DNA from: Archilochus colubris
Lineage: Eukaryota; Chordata; Aves; Apodiformes; Trochilidae
Assembly (NCBI GenBank): GCA_023079485.1
Contig: CM041084.1
Location: 125,216,292 to 125,280,291 of the forward strand
Direction: 5' to 3'
DNA length: 64,000 bases
Both the position numbers and the translations under genes were made by a program. Positions within the stretch are counted from its first letter, which is position 1; each line of letters begins with the position of its first letter. Of the stretch, positions 25,908-38,530 are shown in pieces. The notes beneath the pieces are model-generated. The model saw only the letters and a program-made list of their open reading frames with translations, had not been told where the DNA came from and did not search any database.

Positions 25908-26918
25908 ATCAGTGTCTGAGAATGGAAATCATTGAAAAGGAGAGAAAAAAGTCTTAAGGATGATGTAGGAATGCTCCTCAGTTGAATTCAGGAAACAGAA
26001 ATACTTTCTCTTCCCTGTTTTTGTCAACAGGCACTGTGAGATGAGAAAGTAAAAACTAAAAAAATCTTCCAACCTGTTTTGAAATATCTGTAGCCCCAGT
26101 GCTGAATCAGCTTTGTCTTAAGCAGCACCATCTGTTAAGGTTTGAGTAGAAATATTTCTTAAAGACCTGCTTACTCTGCATGAGACAAGTGGTCCATTGA
26201 CTGCCAGAGAGTTAGGAGTTTCAGTTTTTTAAAAATCTATGTGTTCAGTGGAAGGCTCTTCTCAATCCCACCTTGTGCAACGTGGAGCAGGGCATTTATT
26301 ATTTACTCTTGACTTCTGCAAGTAACCACAAGCCTGATTGGACATCTAAGACTTATTAAGTACTATATTATTTTTTTCCATACACAATAACCAAGAGACA
26401 AAAGCAAGTCTCAGTTTAACTGGATTAATACCCCAAAATAACGGTGTTTCTGAACAGAAATAGTTTTATGTAGATATATTTTTAAAAATTAAAATTGGCT
26501 CACCTGACTAAAAGTTCTATTTTTGCAATATTCTGGGATATAATAGAATAAGTTACTGCAGACCTCTAAAGACCTTATGGGGAAGCCTGTGTTGTGTACT
26601 ACAGTAATCTTTTCTGTTTGTCAGTTTTATGTGAGTGAAAACCATGCTATGTGTTGGAACAGCAGAAGTAACTTCAGACTTCAGTAAAAATCTCTGCTGA
26701 TTTATTCCATGTCACTCAGGTCACAAGCTGTGATTTGGAAGGTGTTTTTTAATTAACTGTTTTCTTAACAATGAGAATATAAAGCAGGAGATTCTTTCAA
26801 GATGTATTTTTTTAAATAGTGCAGAAACCTCGACATACAAAGTATGTGCTGTGTAGTCAGTCTAGCTGTACAGTGGAGAAATAATCTAAGAGAAAATCTG
26901 TACATTGTAAAACAGGTT

Positions 26919-27604
26919 TAGAATCATAGAATCATAGAATTGGCTGGGTTGGAAGGGACCTCAGAGATCATCAAGTCCAACCCTTGATCCACTACAGCTG
27001 CAGTTACTAGACCATGGCACTGAGTGCCACATCCAGTCTCTTTTTAAGTATCTCCAGGGACAGAGAATCCACTACTTCCCTGGGCAGCCCATTCCAATGC
27101 CTGATCACCCTCTCAGTAAAGAAATTCTTTCTAATGTCCAACCTAAACCTCCCCTGGCACAACTTAAAACCATGCCCTCTTGTCTTGCTGAGAGTTGCCT
27201 GGGAAAAGAGACCAACCCCCACCTGGCTACAACCTCCTTTCAGGGCGTTGAAGACAGCGATGAGGTCTCCACTGAGCTGACTCTTCCCCTGGCTGAACAG
27301 CCCCAGCTCCCTCAGCCTCTCCTCATAGGATCTGTGCTCGAGTCCCTTCACCAGCCTGGTTGCCCTCCTTCGGACCTGCTCTAGGACCTCGATATCCTTC
27401 CTAAACTGAAAGGCCCAGAACTGGACACAGTACTCGAGGTGTGGCCTCACCAGGGCTGAGTACAGGGGCAGAATCACTTCCTTGGACCTGCTGGCCACGC
27501 TGTTCCTGATACATGCCAGGATGCCATTGGCCTTCTTGGCCACCTGGGCACATTGCTGGCTCATGTTCAGCTTCCTGTCAATCCAGACTCCCAGGTCCCT
27601 TGAC
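26919..27604 (-). mobile_element. CR1 LINE, 5'-truncated, best-preserved copy
   Basis: Inverted octamers at 26919-26940 are followed by GGCTGGGTTGGAAGGGACCT, the conserved CR1 3' tail. The element lies on the minus strand and breaks off at about 27604 after CCAGGTCCCTTGACC. It carries the longest open frame in the window. It shares subfamily and orientation with the copy at 20.87-21.80 kb but is truncated at a different point, so they are independent insertions rather than a local duplication. Confidence 0.95.
27007..27564 (-). pseudogene. CR1 ORF2 C-terminal fragment, uninterrupted (185 codons)
   Basis: An ATG-initiated minus frame of 185 codons covers the CR1 ORF2 region after the RT catalytic core. 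It runs from [20 protein letters not shown] through [39 protein letters not shown] and [20 protein letters not shown] to the ORF2 end. Endonuclease and RT domains are missing, so it is a truncated relic, but it has no frameshift or stop, which implies fewer mutations than its neighbours. No promoter is visible, and expression is not expected other than by read-through. Confidence 0.85.
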
Positions 27605-27605
27605 C

Positions 27606-27647
27606 TTGGAATTTAGCCTTTGAATTTAGACTTTGAATTTTTGAATT
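27606..27647. repeat. Short tandem repeat of TTTGAATTT at a CR1 junction
   Basis: Four imperfect units built on TTTGAATTTAGAC follow immediately after the 5' break of the 26.9-kb CR1. The repeat may predate the insertion or have arisen at the junction by slippage. Confidence 0.65.
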
Positions 27648-28562
27648 TATTTAACCTTTGCATGTGTGGTAATTTCTTCTGCATATCAGAAACCATTCCT
27701 GAGTCAAGAAGGAATGAGCATGTGGGACTTTAACAGTTAAAACTAGAAAACTTACAGTCTTCATTTTCTATAGGACTTCTTGATTTTTAATGTCAATGTT
27801 TGTGAAGAAAAAGGAATTTATACACAAAGTCCACAAATTTATGTTACAGAAATGCCAAAGTTCTAAAGCCTAAATAAAATACTTTTGTTTTCTCTTCTCA
27901 TACTGATATAAATTGCAAGAAAATTCTGTCGAATACCACTACTTTATTCTGATGTTAACCACTAGTCTGGCTTTCTGTTTCTGGTCTCTCAAAATATTTA
28001 ATTAGTATTTAATCCTAATGCTTTTTTTCTCCTATCGATTATGAGATTCCCACAGCAATATCACAACAATACATTTGTACATAGTCTTATGGGATACTTA
28101 AATATTTCATTAGGTTACTTTGGGTAACCTTTTTTCCCCACTAAGTCATCCAAGAACCTCTGTTAAAAAGCAAACAGTCTAAACAAAAGTTTCTAGGGCA
28201 GTAGAAAAAATATCTTTTTCTTTATGAAAAGTCACCCAGAACAGAAAAGAGTGTTGAAGAAAAAAATCTATTATTCATGTTATTCAAAACAGAATTGTTT
28301 AGCTGGAAGTTGGTCAGCACTGCACTATAGTGCAGTTTGAAAATTATCAAGATTTAGTGTTTAAAAATATAATTAGCAACCTCAAAGCTACAATTGTTCT
28401 CTTATCTGTTGTCCAAAAATATCTTGATAATAGTAACACACTTGTTTTAGATTTTTTTCTATAATCTTTCTAAGTACTGGTACTGAAGCACACTCCAATT
28501 GCTGTGGCTGGAAAATGTTTTGCTCAGTATGATACCTAGTATTTTCCTGAAGCTGCTTAACA

Positions 28563-28610
28563 TCTTTTCTTTTTTTCTTTTTTTTTTCTTTTTTTTTTTT
28601 TTTTTTTTTT
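28563..28610. repeat. T-rich pyrimidine tract
   Basis: Forty-eight bases of T with a few C, ending in 22 consecutive T. It is a homopolymer-type tract likely to vary in length. Confidence 0.9.
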
Positions 28611-29080
28611 AAATTAATTTTTTTCTCCTCTCCTACAAAGCTTGGAGGATAGCCAGACAAAACTGGACAATTCTTTGTTTCTAGTTCCCATGGCAGCTAT
28701 TCTCCAAAAGATCTTTTTGTTCCAAAGCCTCTAATTTTGCTGTTGAGATGTCAATTTTTCAGTATACTCTGTGTTTGGAAGTAATAGAAGGGCCACTTTA
28801 TTGCTGTCCAACTTAGCTTTGATTTCCAAGTCATTTATAAAAGGAGTGTTTTTTTCCTATATTAACACATATATGTTACGAGAAACTTCAGTATTTCAGT
28901 TCACTTAACATGAAGACTCTGTGAGCAGGAAGAAGTGCCAGGAACTTTGAAATGTTGTGGCTACAATCATTTATGCCTGAGAATCACCAGAAATAAATTT
29001 TTAACATCTCAGTAGACCAAAGCATGTGACTATTCATAAATTAGAAATCCTGCTGGATCTCCATCTTCTGCAGATAAGGT

Positions 29081-29268
29081 AAAAAAAAATATATATATAT
29101 AAAAAATATATATTAAAAAAATATATATTAAAAAAAGAAAGAAAGAGCAACAAAAAGAAAAGAGAAAAAAAAAGAAAGAAAAGAGAAAAAAAAAAGAAGA
29201 AGAAAAGAGAAAAAAAAGAAAAGAGGAAAAAAGAAAGAAGGAAAAAGGAAAAACAAGAAAGAAAAAGA
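29081..29268. repeat. (A)n/(TA)n followed by long GA-rich polypurine tract
   Basis: A run of A and TA units (29081-29130) grades into an A/G tract. From 29152 to 29253 there are 102 consecutive purines without a single C or T. The tract has GAAA, AAGAGAAA and GAAG units without one clean period. Such tracts can adopt triplex-type structures and are mutation-prone. The Phe-rich minus frame over it is spurious. Confidence 0.9.
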
Positions 29269-30015
29269 CTTAAATCTGGAATTATTCTGAACTGTGATTA
29301 AAATATTCCTTTTAAATCCTTTCTTGATTTTCCACCAGAAAATAAAACAGTCCATACTCCTACCTAGACAAAAAAAAAAAAAATTTAAAAAAGAAACCAC
29401 AAGCAACAGCCCCTCAAAGGGATGCACAATGAATTATGTGACAGGATTTCCGTTGTTTAATTTATTGAAATACTTTTATTTTTTCCCTATTTGCTATATC
29501 TCCTGTGGTTTCTGGTGTGCAATCTTTCACCAGCTACACAGGCTATTACTCAAATGTATGACTAGTTCAAGATAAAGATTACAATTAAGATGCTCACACT
29601 GGAAATCTGTGTTGGAAAATTGATTCTGGAGACCTATCTTGCTGAAAAAGGAACAAAGATGTTTTTTAAGTGATCAGAATGTGTACTGTTCTAGAAGTGC
29701 CAGAATGTCAGCTACAGTAATATCTTCTTCAAGGAGACCACTCTTAAAATATGTAAATTCAAAATCTTTACTCTTCCCAGCACTTCCGAGAATAGTAGTT
29801 TACTGGGGCTTTTTATTTTTATTTGTATTTTTTCCTTTGATAAATTTTCTGCTCACGGAGTACCCATTTCTGTGCAAACTCTTCCAATGCAACATTTCAA
29901 GCTTTGAAGGAAATTTATTGGACCTGTTGGGTTATGCAGATTGCTCTAATGAATGTTTAGATTATTAAATGTTCTGTAAAGCTTACCTGCTGCCAGTATG
30001 GTCTCTGTATCACAG

Positions 30016-30343
30016 AATATAGATAAATATATATAAATATATAACTATATGAATATATAAATATATAAATATGTATATATATATATAAAAATATATTAAT
30101 ATATATTATATTAATATATATTATACTAATATATATTAGTATAATACGTTTACACATATAGTACGTTTACATATAGCATATATTAATGTATACATATATA
30201 TGTATTTTAATACTTGTATATAAAATATATGATGTGGTATAGGATATAGAATATATAATACATGATATATGATAGATATCAATATATAATGTATATCAAT
30301 ATATATTTATATCAATATATTGATAATTTATATCAGTATATAC
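30016..30343. repeat. AT-rich repeat island (about 330 bp)
   Basis: Nearly pure A/T sequence is built from ATATAA, ATATATTA, TATCAATATA and ATATGAT units. It contains self-complementary blocks such as TAATATATATTA around 30095-30140 and a repeated TACGTTTACA-type motif near 30147 and 30162. It is a likely length-polymorphic region with potential to form hairpins. The Ile/Tyr-rich frame on its minus strand is an artefact. Confidence 0.9.
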
Positions 30344-30854
30344 AGCACAGATTTGAAGTCAGACTTGAAAATTCCAAACTATAATCTTCAGACTATCCAT
30401 CTCCTCTTGAGAAATTTTGTTCTGATGGCATTAATGGCAAACCACTGGTTACTGTATGAGGAGAGATTTCAAAGTAGTCCAGACTGTGTGTTGGTTTTAA
30501 TAACTTATCTACGAAACAGCAATGGAAAATGCTTGTAAAGCATTTGAACCAGGTTTCTGGACAGCTGGTGGAGAGAGAGAGAAAGCACTAAAAAATGAGA
30601 GATTTATGAAAAGTATAGAAAACATTGGGTAGCTTAAAGGAAAATGATCCTATCTTTGTTAAAAAAAGGATGGAAAGAGATGATGTAGTCCAATAAGACC
30701 CTGCACTCGTGTTATGTAAAACTGCATTAAAAGACTGGTTTCTCTTATAAACTACACATTTTAAACTGCTTTTTCTTTGTAGGTTAAAGCCAACAGTACT
30801 GTCCCTCATTCAGGGCTTTCATCAGTTTTTTTTTTTCATAATTTACAGTGCTTC

Positions 30855-30872
30855 TATTTATTTATTTATTTA
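30855..30872. repeat. (TTTA)n tetranucleotide microsatellite
   Basis: About four copies of TTTA within a T-rich stretch. Confidence 0.75.
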
Positions 30873-31465
30873 ACCCTTTCTAATTTTACTTGGTTGCAGA
30901 AATAGTAATTCTGACAACGAGACAAGAATGGGAAAAAAGAATGCTGGACCTTTAGAGCATGGTGGAAGATGCTGTGTATGAGTCCCCTTCAGCTTTCCTT
31001 GAACAAATGCAAGGGTATGTAGTGGTTCGTGCACTCCTTGAAGTCAATACCATCATTACTAATTAGGACAAAAGTCAGAGGTTCTCTTTCTCCAAATAAT
31101 TACTGGACAGTAAAATATAATAAATGTGATATTTTATGAACAGCAGAAGCAACCAAAGCTCCATTTCCTAATGATTTATACTGAGCATGATTTCCTGGGT
31201 CTGAGTTTTTCTGGGAAATGTAGGGGTTTCACAATATAACCTTTCCCTAATACAGTTTGTCTCCTCTATCTAAGAATCTGGTTTTAGAACCAGAACCTAG
31301 AAGAAAGGTCTTCAACTCTTCCATATTATCTGATTAAGATTGAACAGAGGCCCTGGAAGCCAATAAGGGGGTTCAAGCATAAACACACATAGAACCTCAT
31401 TTCCTTGACTAAGTTATGGATGAACTCCTTAAACATTCTTTGTGCTAGAAATTGAAGAATGCCTT

Positions 31466-31488
31466 AAAAAAAAAAAAAAAAAAAAAAA
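31466..31488. repeat. Poly-A run of 23
   Basis: Twenty-three consecutive A residues. No polyadenylation signal or element body is recognisable upstream, so I treat it as a homopolymer rather than a retrocopy tail. Confidence 0.88.
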
Positions 31489-32107
31489 GGCCTCAAAAAT
31501 CTTCCTGTAATCCTCCTATCCCCCTTTTCTTCATAAATTAGTAACAGAGACATTTTAGTGGAACTTTACCAAACTTTATCTTAAATATTACCCGTTTAGA
31601 TAAACCTGTTAAGAGGAGATTAAAGCTGGACTGCTGCCTGAGTTACAGCAGTAGGGGAAGGAATTTTAGATTTCAGTCCCAGTTCCAACATTTCACACAA
31701 ATTACATCAGCACTAGCTCTGCATTTGTACTTATAGAACTTGTCTTCTTTCAATAAGGACAAGCAAGGAAATCCAGCTTCTAAATACTTTTCTGAATTCT
31801 GTTTCAGAAGAGGAGAAAAATAGTTTCCTATTACAGGTGGTAGATGTAAAGTTTGTCCTTTCTAGATAATTAAATCCAATTCTTATGCATGAGTATTGTT
31901 GTGAAGTCATAATTGTTAAACATAATCATCTAATCTCACATTAAAAACTGCAATTTCAGGTAGTTTTTAAAATTGTTATGGATAGAGAATTCAGAAAAAT
32001 AATATAATACCAAGAAGAACAGAGTGCAACTCCAGTAGAAATCTTAAACAAAAAAAAGCAGGTCAAAGACCATCAATATTGAATGGTGAGGCTGACAAGA
32101 AAATAAT

Positions 32108-32126
32108 AAAAAAAAAAAAAAAAAAA
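32108..32126. repeat. Poly-A run of 19
   Basis: Nineteen consecutive A residues followed by GAGGGGAGG. It is a simple homopolymer. Confidence 0.88.
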
Positions 32127-35100
32127 GAGGGGAGGTACTGGGTGTTATTTGGAGGTAACAGGCAGAACCAGGAACTGTGTGTAGTTTCATTGGGTGATTG
32201 CCGACCTCCATTTTTGCTTCCTAAGAAACAGGATCAAATCAGTTATACAATTTGGTGTTCAGATTTTTGAAAGCTGTGGGTGATTATTCATTTCTTCCCT
32301 GAGTTCATGCTATTATGAAATTGCCTATATTGCACTTATTTTTGCTCAACACAGCAGGATATCTCTAGTTTTATTCATTAACCAATAACATTGACCATGC
32401 ACAGAGGGGCTAAAAAAACCCCTCTGCAGCATCGTTTGCCAGTAGCAGTGACCCCAGTCTTGCAGAACACTTTGGGAAAACTTTTTTGTCTGCAGAAGAA
32501 TTTCACACCGTGATCTTTTTGAGCAGCAGGCAGTCCACTGAGAAAAAACAAGACCAGAGTAGAAACAGGACAAGGATGGGTCACTCAAGTGAAATGAAGC
32601 TGTAAACCACTGAGGAAATCATCTCTTCTAACCTCTATTTCTCTTCCCCAATTTCTCTACCTTTCTGCCTTTTGATGCAACTTCTTTAGGGAACACTGTC
32701 CCTTTTGTTACAGCTCTTCAGTATCTTCTGTGATTCTACTTTCAGTGGTGGTGCTGGATGCTGGTGTTACAGAAGGAATGAAGGTCCTGCAGAAGTGAAA
32801 AATATTTTATATTAACTTAGTTTAAAAGTATTAATACAAATGGAGCTTTTTCAGAGTCAATCCAATTTCCCAAACAGTTGGAACCAGTTTAACTCAAATG
32901 AAAGTCTTACCTCACTCTTGGACGTCTTTCTGTCTCCTTCTGTACATTTATATTACATTTTTGTGGAGAGAAATATCTCAATTTTCAAATTAAGCATGCT
33001 GTCTTATTGTGACTTGAAGGTGGCCTAATTTTTCCTCATTTCAAATATTCTATTATTAATGAGAAATCCAGCCTAATTATATTTCTGTATGCTTTAAAAT
33101 TAAAAATTACAGACCTCTGCAGAACATGGAGATATTTTCCAGGTCAGGTATTAACACTAGCATGCACATTGTTTATTTTTTCTGGCAACTGGCCTTTTTA
33201 AGCTCTGAAGTGATGTTAATTTAATAATAGAGGATAAAGTTCAATCCTGCAAAAGCTTTCCTGCCCCATCAGAGCTTATGAACATTTTTGAACCTGCTCA
33301 TTCCTCTATTTTCAAACTCAGAAATCCCTTTGGTTACAAAAAGAAGTGATTTCTGGATTCACTGATAATGGAACATAAGGATTAACTTCTTCCATAATTT
33401 ATAGTCAGAAGTTGTATAATTGACGTTCATCAAAATTTGAGTTTAGAGTGTTTTCATCTTTTTAGGGTGATATATAACCATTTCCAAAACTGCTATTTAA
33501 AAGAAAAAATAAACATAAAATCAAAATATTATTTATTTCTAATTTTCTGGTACTCTTACATTATTACCTCAGATGTCCATACTTTATTGTGTAGAATGAG
33601 AAAATCTGAAGAATACACAAATGAACCTTAAATCTAAACTAATTTGAAGAGCAGTAAACAAGTCAAACCTTCACTCTAAACCTAACTGATTTCATTAATT
33701 AATACTGTATAAAAAACTTTACTTTCCTGGTGAAAACTTTTAACGTTTGGTTAATTTAAATGCTCCAATAAGGCTGTACAAAAAGCCTTTGTTTCAGTTC
33801 TAACTGCTTCCTCCAGTGAAGTACAAAGGAAATGAAACAAAACCAGATGTGATATTTCTAATGCTAACTTTTTAAAATGCTCATCTAAATATACTTCCAC
33901 TTTATAAATTGTTGCAGCATAAGAAAAAAATTTTGAAAGAGTGTCTGTCAGGCATACTCTAATACTGTGGTGGTCACTCCAAAAGCATTTAGATCTTTCA
34001 ATTAAATCTGAACCACAAAATGACCAGTTTGTATAGCCCGAAAAATGCCCACTGTGATGCTGCTTCTCTCTAGCTCAGACATTTTAAGATGCATGCTCTG
34101 ATTCATGAACATGATGATCTGAGCAATGTTTACTATTAAAGGACTTAGTTGTTGACACCATTCTTCCAAAGTGAATATCTTTCATTGCTGGCACACAACA
34201 CAGGAAAAATTATCAGAAAAAAAGATTTCTAAATTATGTTGCTGACAATATACTCAACAAAACATTTTACAAGGCTTCTTATACTTCCATGACAGTTTAA
34301 ATTTTTCCTCATGGTCCAGACTCCATTCACTTGGCTCCTAAAATTAGAAGTATTTTTCAGATGGGAAGAGTTCTCACTTCAAATTTCAGGTGAAATAAAA
34401 CAGTTGTATCTTTTGATTCTTAACCCTAGAGGGTTTACAGTTCTGGCAGCTGATATAACAGCCGAGTAATTTTGCCCCAAGTTATGCTTCTTACAGATAC
34501 CACAGTTCAGTCATGCCATGGAATCTCCATCAACTGAAACAATAATTTCTCCTGGAATCTTGTTAGAATTCATTGTGTCACAGCTTTGGCTAGCATGAGG
34601 TGCATCTGCTTTTTCCATATACAATATAATCTCATTATTACAATATCTGGCACTGTAGATGTTCTGCCTGGAGTCATGAACACCTCTGAGAACTTAAAGT
34701 AAATTTTCAGTATTAACAAAGCAAGTCAACAGTTATTGTGGCAAAAGCATGAATGGCAGATAGTGTTCTAATTTCTACTTATTTAGTGTATAGGAATTCT
34801 ATCCTACCTACTTTCTATTGACTCATGTATTCTCTATAATTTCTTCTAATGGAGTCTAAGAATGAAGAAATATAATTTTAAAATATTAAACTTTCATTCC
34901 ATTACGCTTGAATATTTTTTAAGAAAAGACAAATAAGAACTATTCTCAGGTTCTTTCATTTCCCCAGTTTCTCTGAAAGGAACAACATACAGCTGCATTA
35001 AATAAGCAATGATTTTTAAATTCTATAATACAATTTAAAAATTGCCTGTATTTATTTAGAGTTCTTCAGCAGGAAGATTGTTTGAAATACTTCATACATT

Positions 35101-38100
35101 CCAGTCAACCATCTCTAGAATTACATGGTCATTGAAAAGAAATATGAAATAAATTTGAAAAGTATTAACAACATGGGATGGATTTGTTTGGTTTCCATCC
35201 CAAGTATTTCCCTTATGTGTTTTAAGGAAGTTAAATATATTGTTTACATATGTAGCATCTCCACTAGAAATAATCCACCAGATGCTAAGCCCTTTCATGT
35301 TCTTTCAAAGCATGTATACACTTTCTGTGCACTTTGTGATTAGAATCTCAAAGCCATTTGAGATTCAAAGAAAGAAACTGATCCTGATAGCCTCCCTGCC
35401 ACCTTGGCAAGCATTATCCACATTTATTAGATGTAACAGCTGAAGTTACAGTACTGTAAAAGGCTCACAAGCCAGAAAATTGACGTACATTTTAGAAGTC
35501 CCTCTAAGAGCAGCGTGAAATACTTTGCTTTGCAGAGTGGATTCTAAAGTTTGGGATACTGATTTTCAGTTTTCACACACAGTTAGTGAAAATTAGAGGT
35601 TAGAATATATTTTGTGCATGGAAGTTTTGCTTTAATTTGAATCCAGAGCAAAACCTGGCTCATGTGATAAAAATGAAGAATGGGTTTCAACTTTTCTTGA
35701 AAATGAACCTCCTCCCTCAAGTTTGAGCAGCCCTGATTCTACCTCTCTCCCCCACTGGACTCCACTCTGCAGTGTTTTCTTTGCTGTTTGACTTTATGAA
35801 AACAAGAACTAAAAGAAAGATTTAAAACCAAGTACAATTATTTCTCCACTTTTCCTGTAGCTATTACTTGTTCCCTGGAATATAAGAATTCATTGCCAAG
35901 AGCATTTTGAAAGAAGATTTTTTTATATACATTAAATCCAAAATCAAATTGTAAGTCACATCTATGAAAGGATAGTTACAGCTTTATAATGACACTAGAA
36001 CACCATTTATGTGTCTGAGAGGTAAAGCTGGAAGGTTAAAGAAAGCTTAAAGTGGGAGTGATAAGTGCAAATAATTTGTGAAAGTATGAAGTGAACAGAA
36101 GATAGAGACAATTGCAAGAAATGGAATGGGCACCTTTGCTCTGCTCTGAAGAAACAATTGACAGTGATGCTGTGATTACTTTAAGAGCACAGGGCTGTAC
36201 TTGTCAGCTCACTGTTGAGGGCTCAGCCAGTTGAGTCAAACATTATGTCCCTGAAGATCTGTGTTTCTGAAAGAAACTGTTGTCCTCTGCTCTTTTTTTG
36301 GTAAACACTAGCTGTGGGTTTCTACCTCTAAGGTTAGTAACTTCAGCATCAAACTGTAATCTGGATTAGTTGAATCACTAAATCCATGGAGACATTTGAT
36401 GAAAAATATGGCAGGAAGAACCCCATACTAAAGCATTCAGCTATTTTTTCAAGCAAAATCATGCCTTTGAACACAATTTTCCTAAGAGAGCTGTCATTTT
36501 GATTTTCTGATTCACATTGTCACAAAAAATGACAGAACTACTGCATTTTTGCAAACAGATTTCTGTATCTAAGGCTTTACTTATAAAACTTAGGGAAGCT
36601 TTTAACAAGTCATATCTGTTTATGCATATTTCTGCTGGTTTACTGGAAAAGGTTATGTCTGGCAAAATGTTATTGCCTCCAATTTATACAGAGGTTCCTA
36701 GTATTTAAATCTTCCCCTTAACAAAGCAGTTCCTTGTGCCTGGTTTAAAAAGTTCTTGCTTCTAAGCCTTTACTAATTCTGTCTCCTGTCGGGCTTTAAG
36801 TTTTCTTGACTACTTGAATTTCCAAGAATTACTCGATAAACATTACACAATAAATTATTATAATACTGATTGATCATTTGGCAACAGAAAGTGATGAGAA
36901 TATTACACTTGGAAAAACACAGATCAAATGAAAGGTCCAGGATACCTCAGTAACACAGTTCAAATCTCATTTATCATCATGATACATGAGATCAAATATC
37001 AGTGAGATTCTGAAGCCTAACACAGAGCATGCTCTAGCCACATGCTAGCAAATTCAGGCCACGTTGATTATGTGACTTCTGTCCTGATCTCCAGTAGAGC
37101 TGAGAAAATTAAAATAGCCCTGGCAGAAGAAAGTGCCATTTCTACCAGGAAATAACTACTGTTTAAGGGATTTACCCTTCAGAGCAGGAAGCCTCTTAGA
37201 AGACAGTTGGAGTTTAAGTGCCCTGGAGGTAAGCCAGTTAACCACACAAGAAGCAGCACGGATCAGGCAATCAATTTATCATGTCTGCATCTCTGCCTAG
37301 AGTAGTTTGAATCATTTTAAACATATCAGAACCTTGAACAGTAAAAGGGATATAACAGTGCTGGTCTCAAAAAGGTCACCTGCTTTAGGCTATGGCAGAG
37401 GAAGAGCAGAATGTTTTGTACTGGGGGGACTGACCCCATGGTGTGAGCTCTGTAACATGCTGCTGCATTTGAGCCTATGTGTAGCTCAATGCTCCATCAA
37501 TCCAGACGTGTCCACATTTAATTGAGGACATTTCCAAGCAGCTTCATCAGTGCCATGTTATGCTGAAATATGAACCAAAGGAGCCAGAATTCAGCTGTTG
37601 TTTAAGCTACTTTGAATCACTGTCTTAAAGTCAGTAATTCTAAAAAATCCTACTTATTATCTAGATTCATACACATTGCAGAAATAGGGGATAAAATTGT
37701 AATTCAATCATCAATATGAAAAATAGAAGTACCCAGAGGTAAATGTTGCTGTAACTCTTAGAAAAAACAAACTATTTACAGCTTTTTTACAAGCCACTGT
37801 GCAGAGCAAGAGGAAAACATATAGATAAGAGTATCTACTTAATCACAACATAAGTATACAGATATAGCAAAAAGGAAATTTGCTCTGCTGAATCTGTGTG
37901 AGAACAGGCAAAATAGAGAATGCTGCACAGATTTTCCGTCATGATCTGTATTTGCTTTGTGGACAGTTAGGAAATATTGCATAACTGGTTTTCTTATGGT
38001 TATGATTTTAAACTCAGCAAATCTGCAGCAGAAGTTAGCAGGGACAATTAGAACTAGTAGGACATTGTGCCCTACTAGTCAGGTTTCAGCATGGGGCCCA

Positions 38101-38530
38101 CTTAAATTTTTTGGTGTATTCTGGCTCTAATATCTCTTTCTTTTACGATATAACTGTTGTTTAGCGAAACCAGCCTTTAAATCTTTTGGGTTTAGTTGGC
38201 TTTAATTTACTCCTTCATGTTTTCCTAAAAGTCAATGCAAATTCTATTTTTATATGTAACATTTCAATGGGGCTTGTAGAAAAAGTTACAATCACCTTGC
38301 TGGGGTGAGAAAGATTTCTGTCTGTAGTTCAAAACTATTCAGCTGGACAATCTGGGTTGTCAGTGGATAATTCTTTCTCCAGAAGCGATGGACTTGCCAA
38401 AGTAGAGGTAAGTGTCTTGAGGTTCCTTTTCAACACTGTTCCCTTTTTTAGAGCAAAAGAAGAACTAATTAGGGTTACCCCCCTGTACTGGAAGAAACAA
38501 AAAGTCCCCAGGTTTACAAATCAGGTTACC

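Larger units (their letters stand above)
23721..26918. other. Gene-free sequence between old and younger CR1 copies
   Basis: No gene is visible. A short TA-rich microsatellite (24.72-24.75 kb) and a 9-bp tandem repeat (25.87-25.91 kb) are listed separately. A minus frame of 121 codons at 25019-25384 shows no domain I recognise and lies in low-complexity AT-rich DNA. Confidence 0.55.
27605..30015. other. Gene-free stretch with clustered low-complexity DNA
   Basis: No gene is visible. It begins with a short TTTGAATTT repeat next to the CR1 5' junction and contains a T-rich tract (28.56-28.61 kb) and an A/AT-plus-purine tract (29.08-29.27 kb). A further 14-nt A run lies near 29.37 kb. Phe- or Lys-rich open frames over these tracts are composition artefacts. 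Confidence 0.6.
30344..38530. other. Gene-free AT-rich sequence, 30.3-38.5 kb
   Basis: No coding gene, LTR or CR1 fragment is recognised over about 8 kb. Simple tracts are a (TTTA)4 at 30855-30872, poly-A runs of 23 (31466-31488) and 19 (32108-32126), and scattered short A or T runs. Open frames are at most 80 codons. A consensus-like splice donor (GAG/GTAAGTG) lies at 38405-38414 without an accompanying recognisable exon. Confidence 0.55.

Noticed and set aside
29128..29427. 99-codon Phe-rich minus-strand frame
   Set aside because: It is the complement of the polypurine tract. Pure composition artefact.
38405..38414. Strong splice-donor-like GAG/GTAAGTG
   Set aside because: A match of this length is expected about once or twice per 64 kb on two strands. 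No upstream exon with coding wording or acceptor is recognisable.
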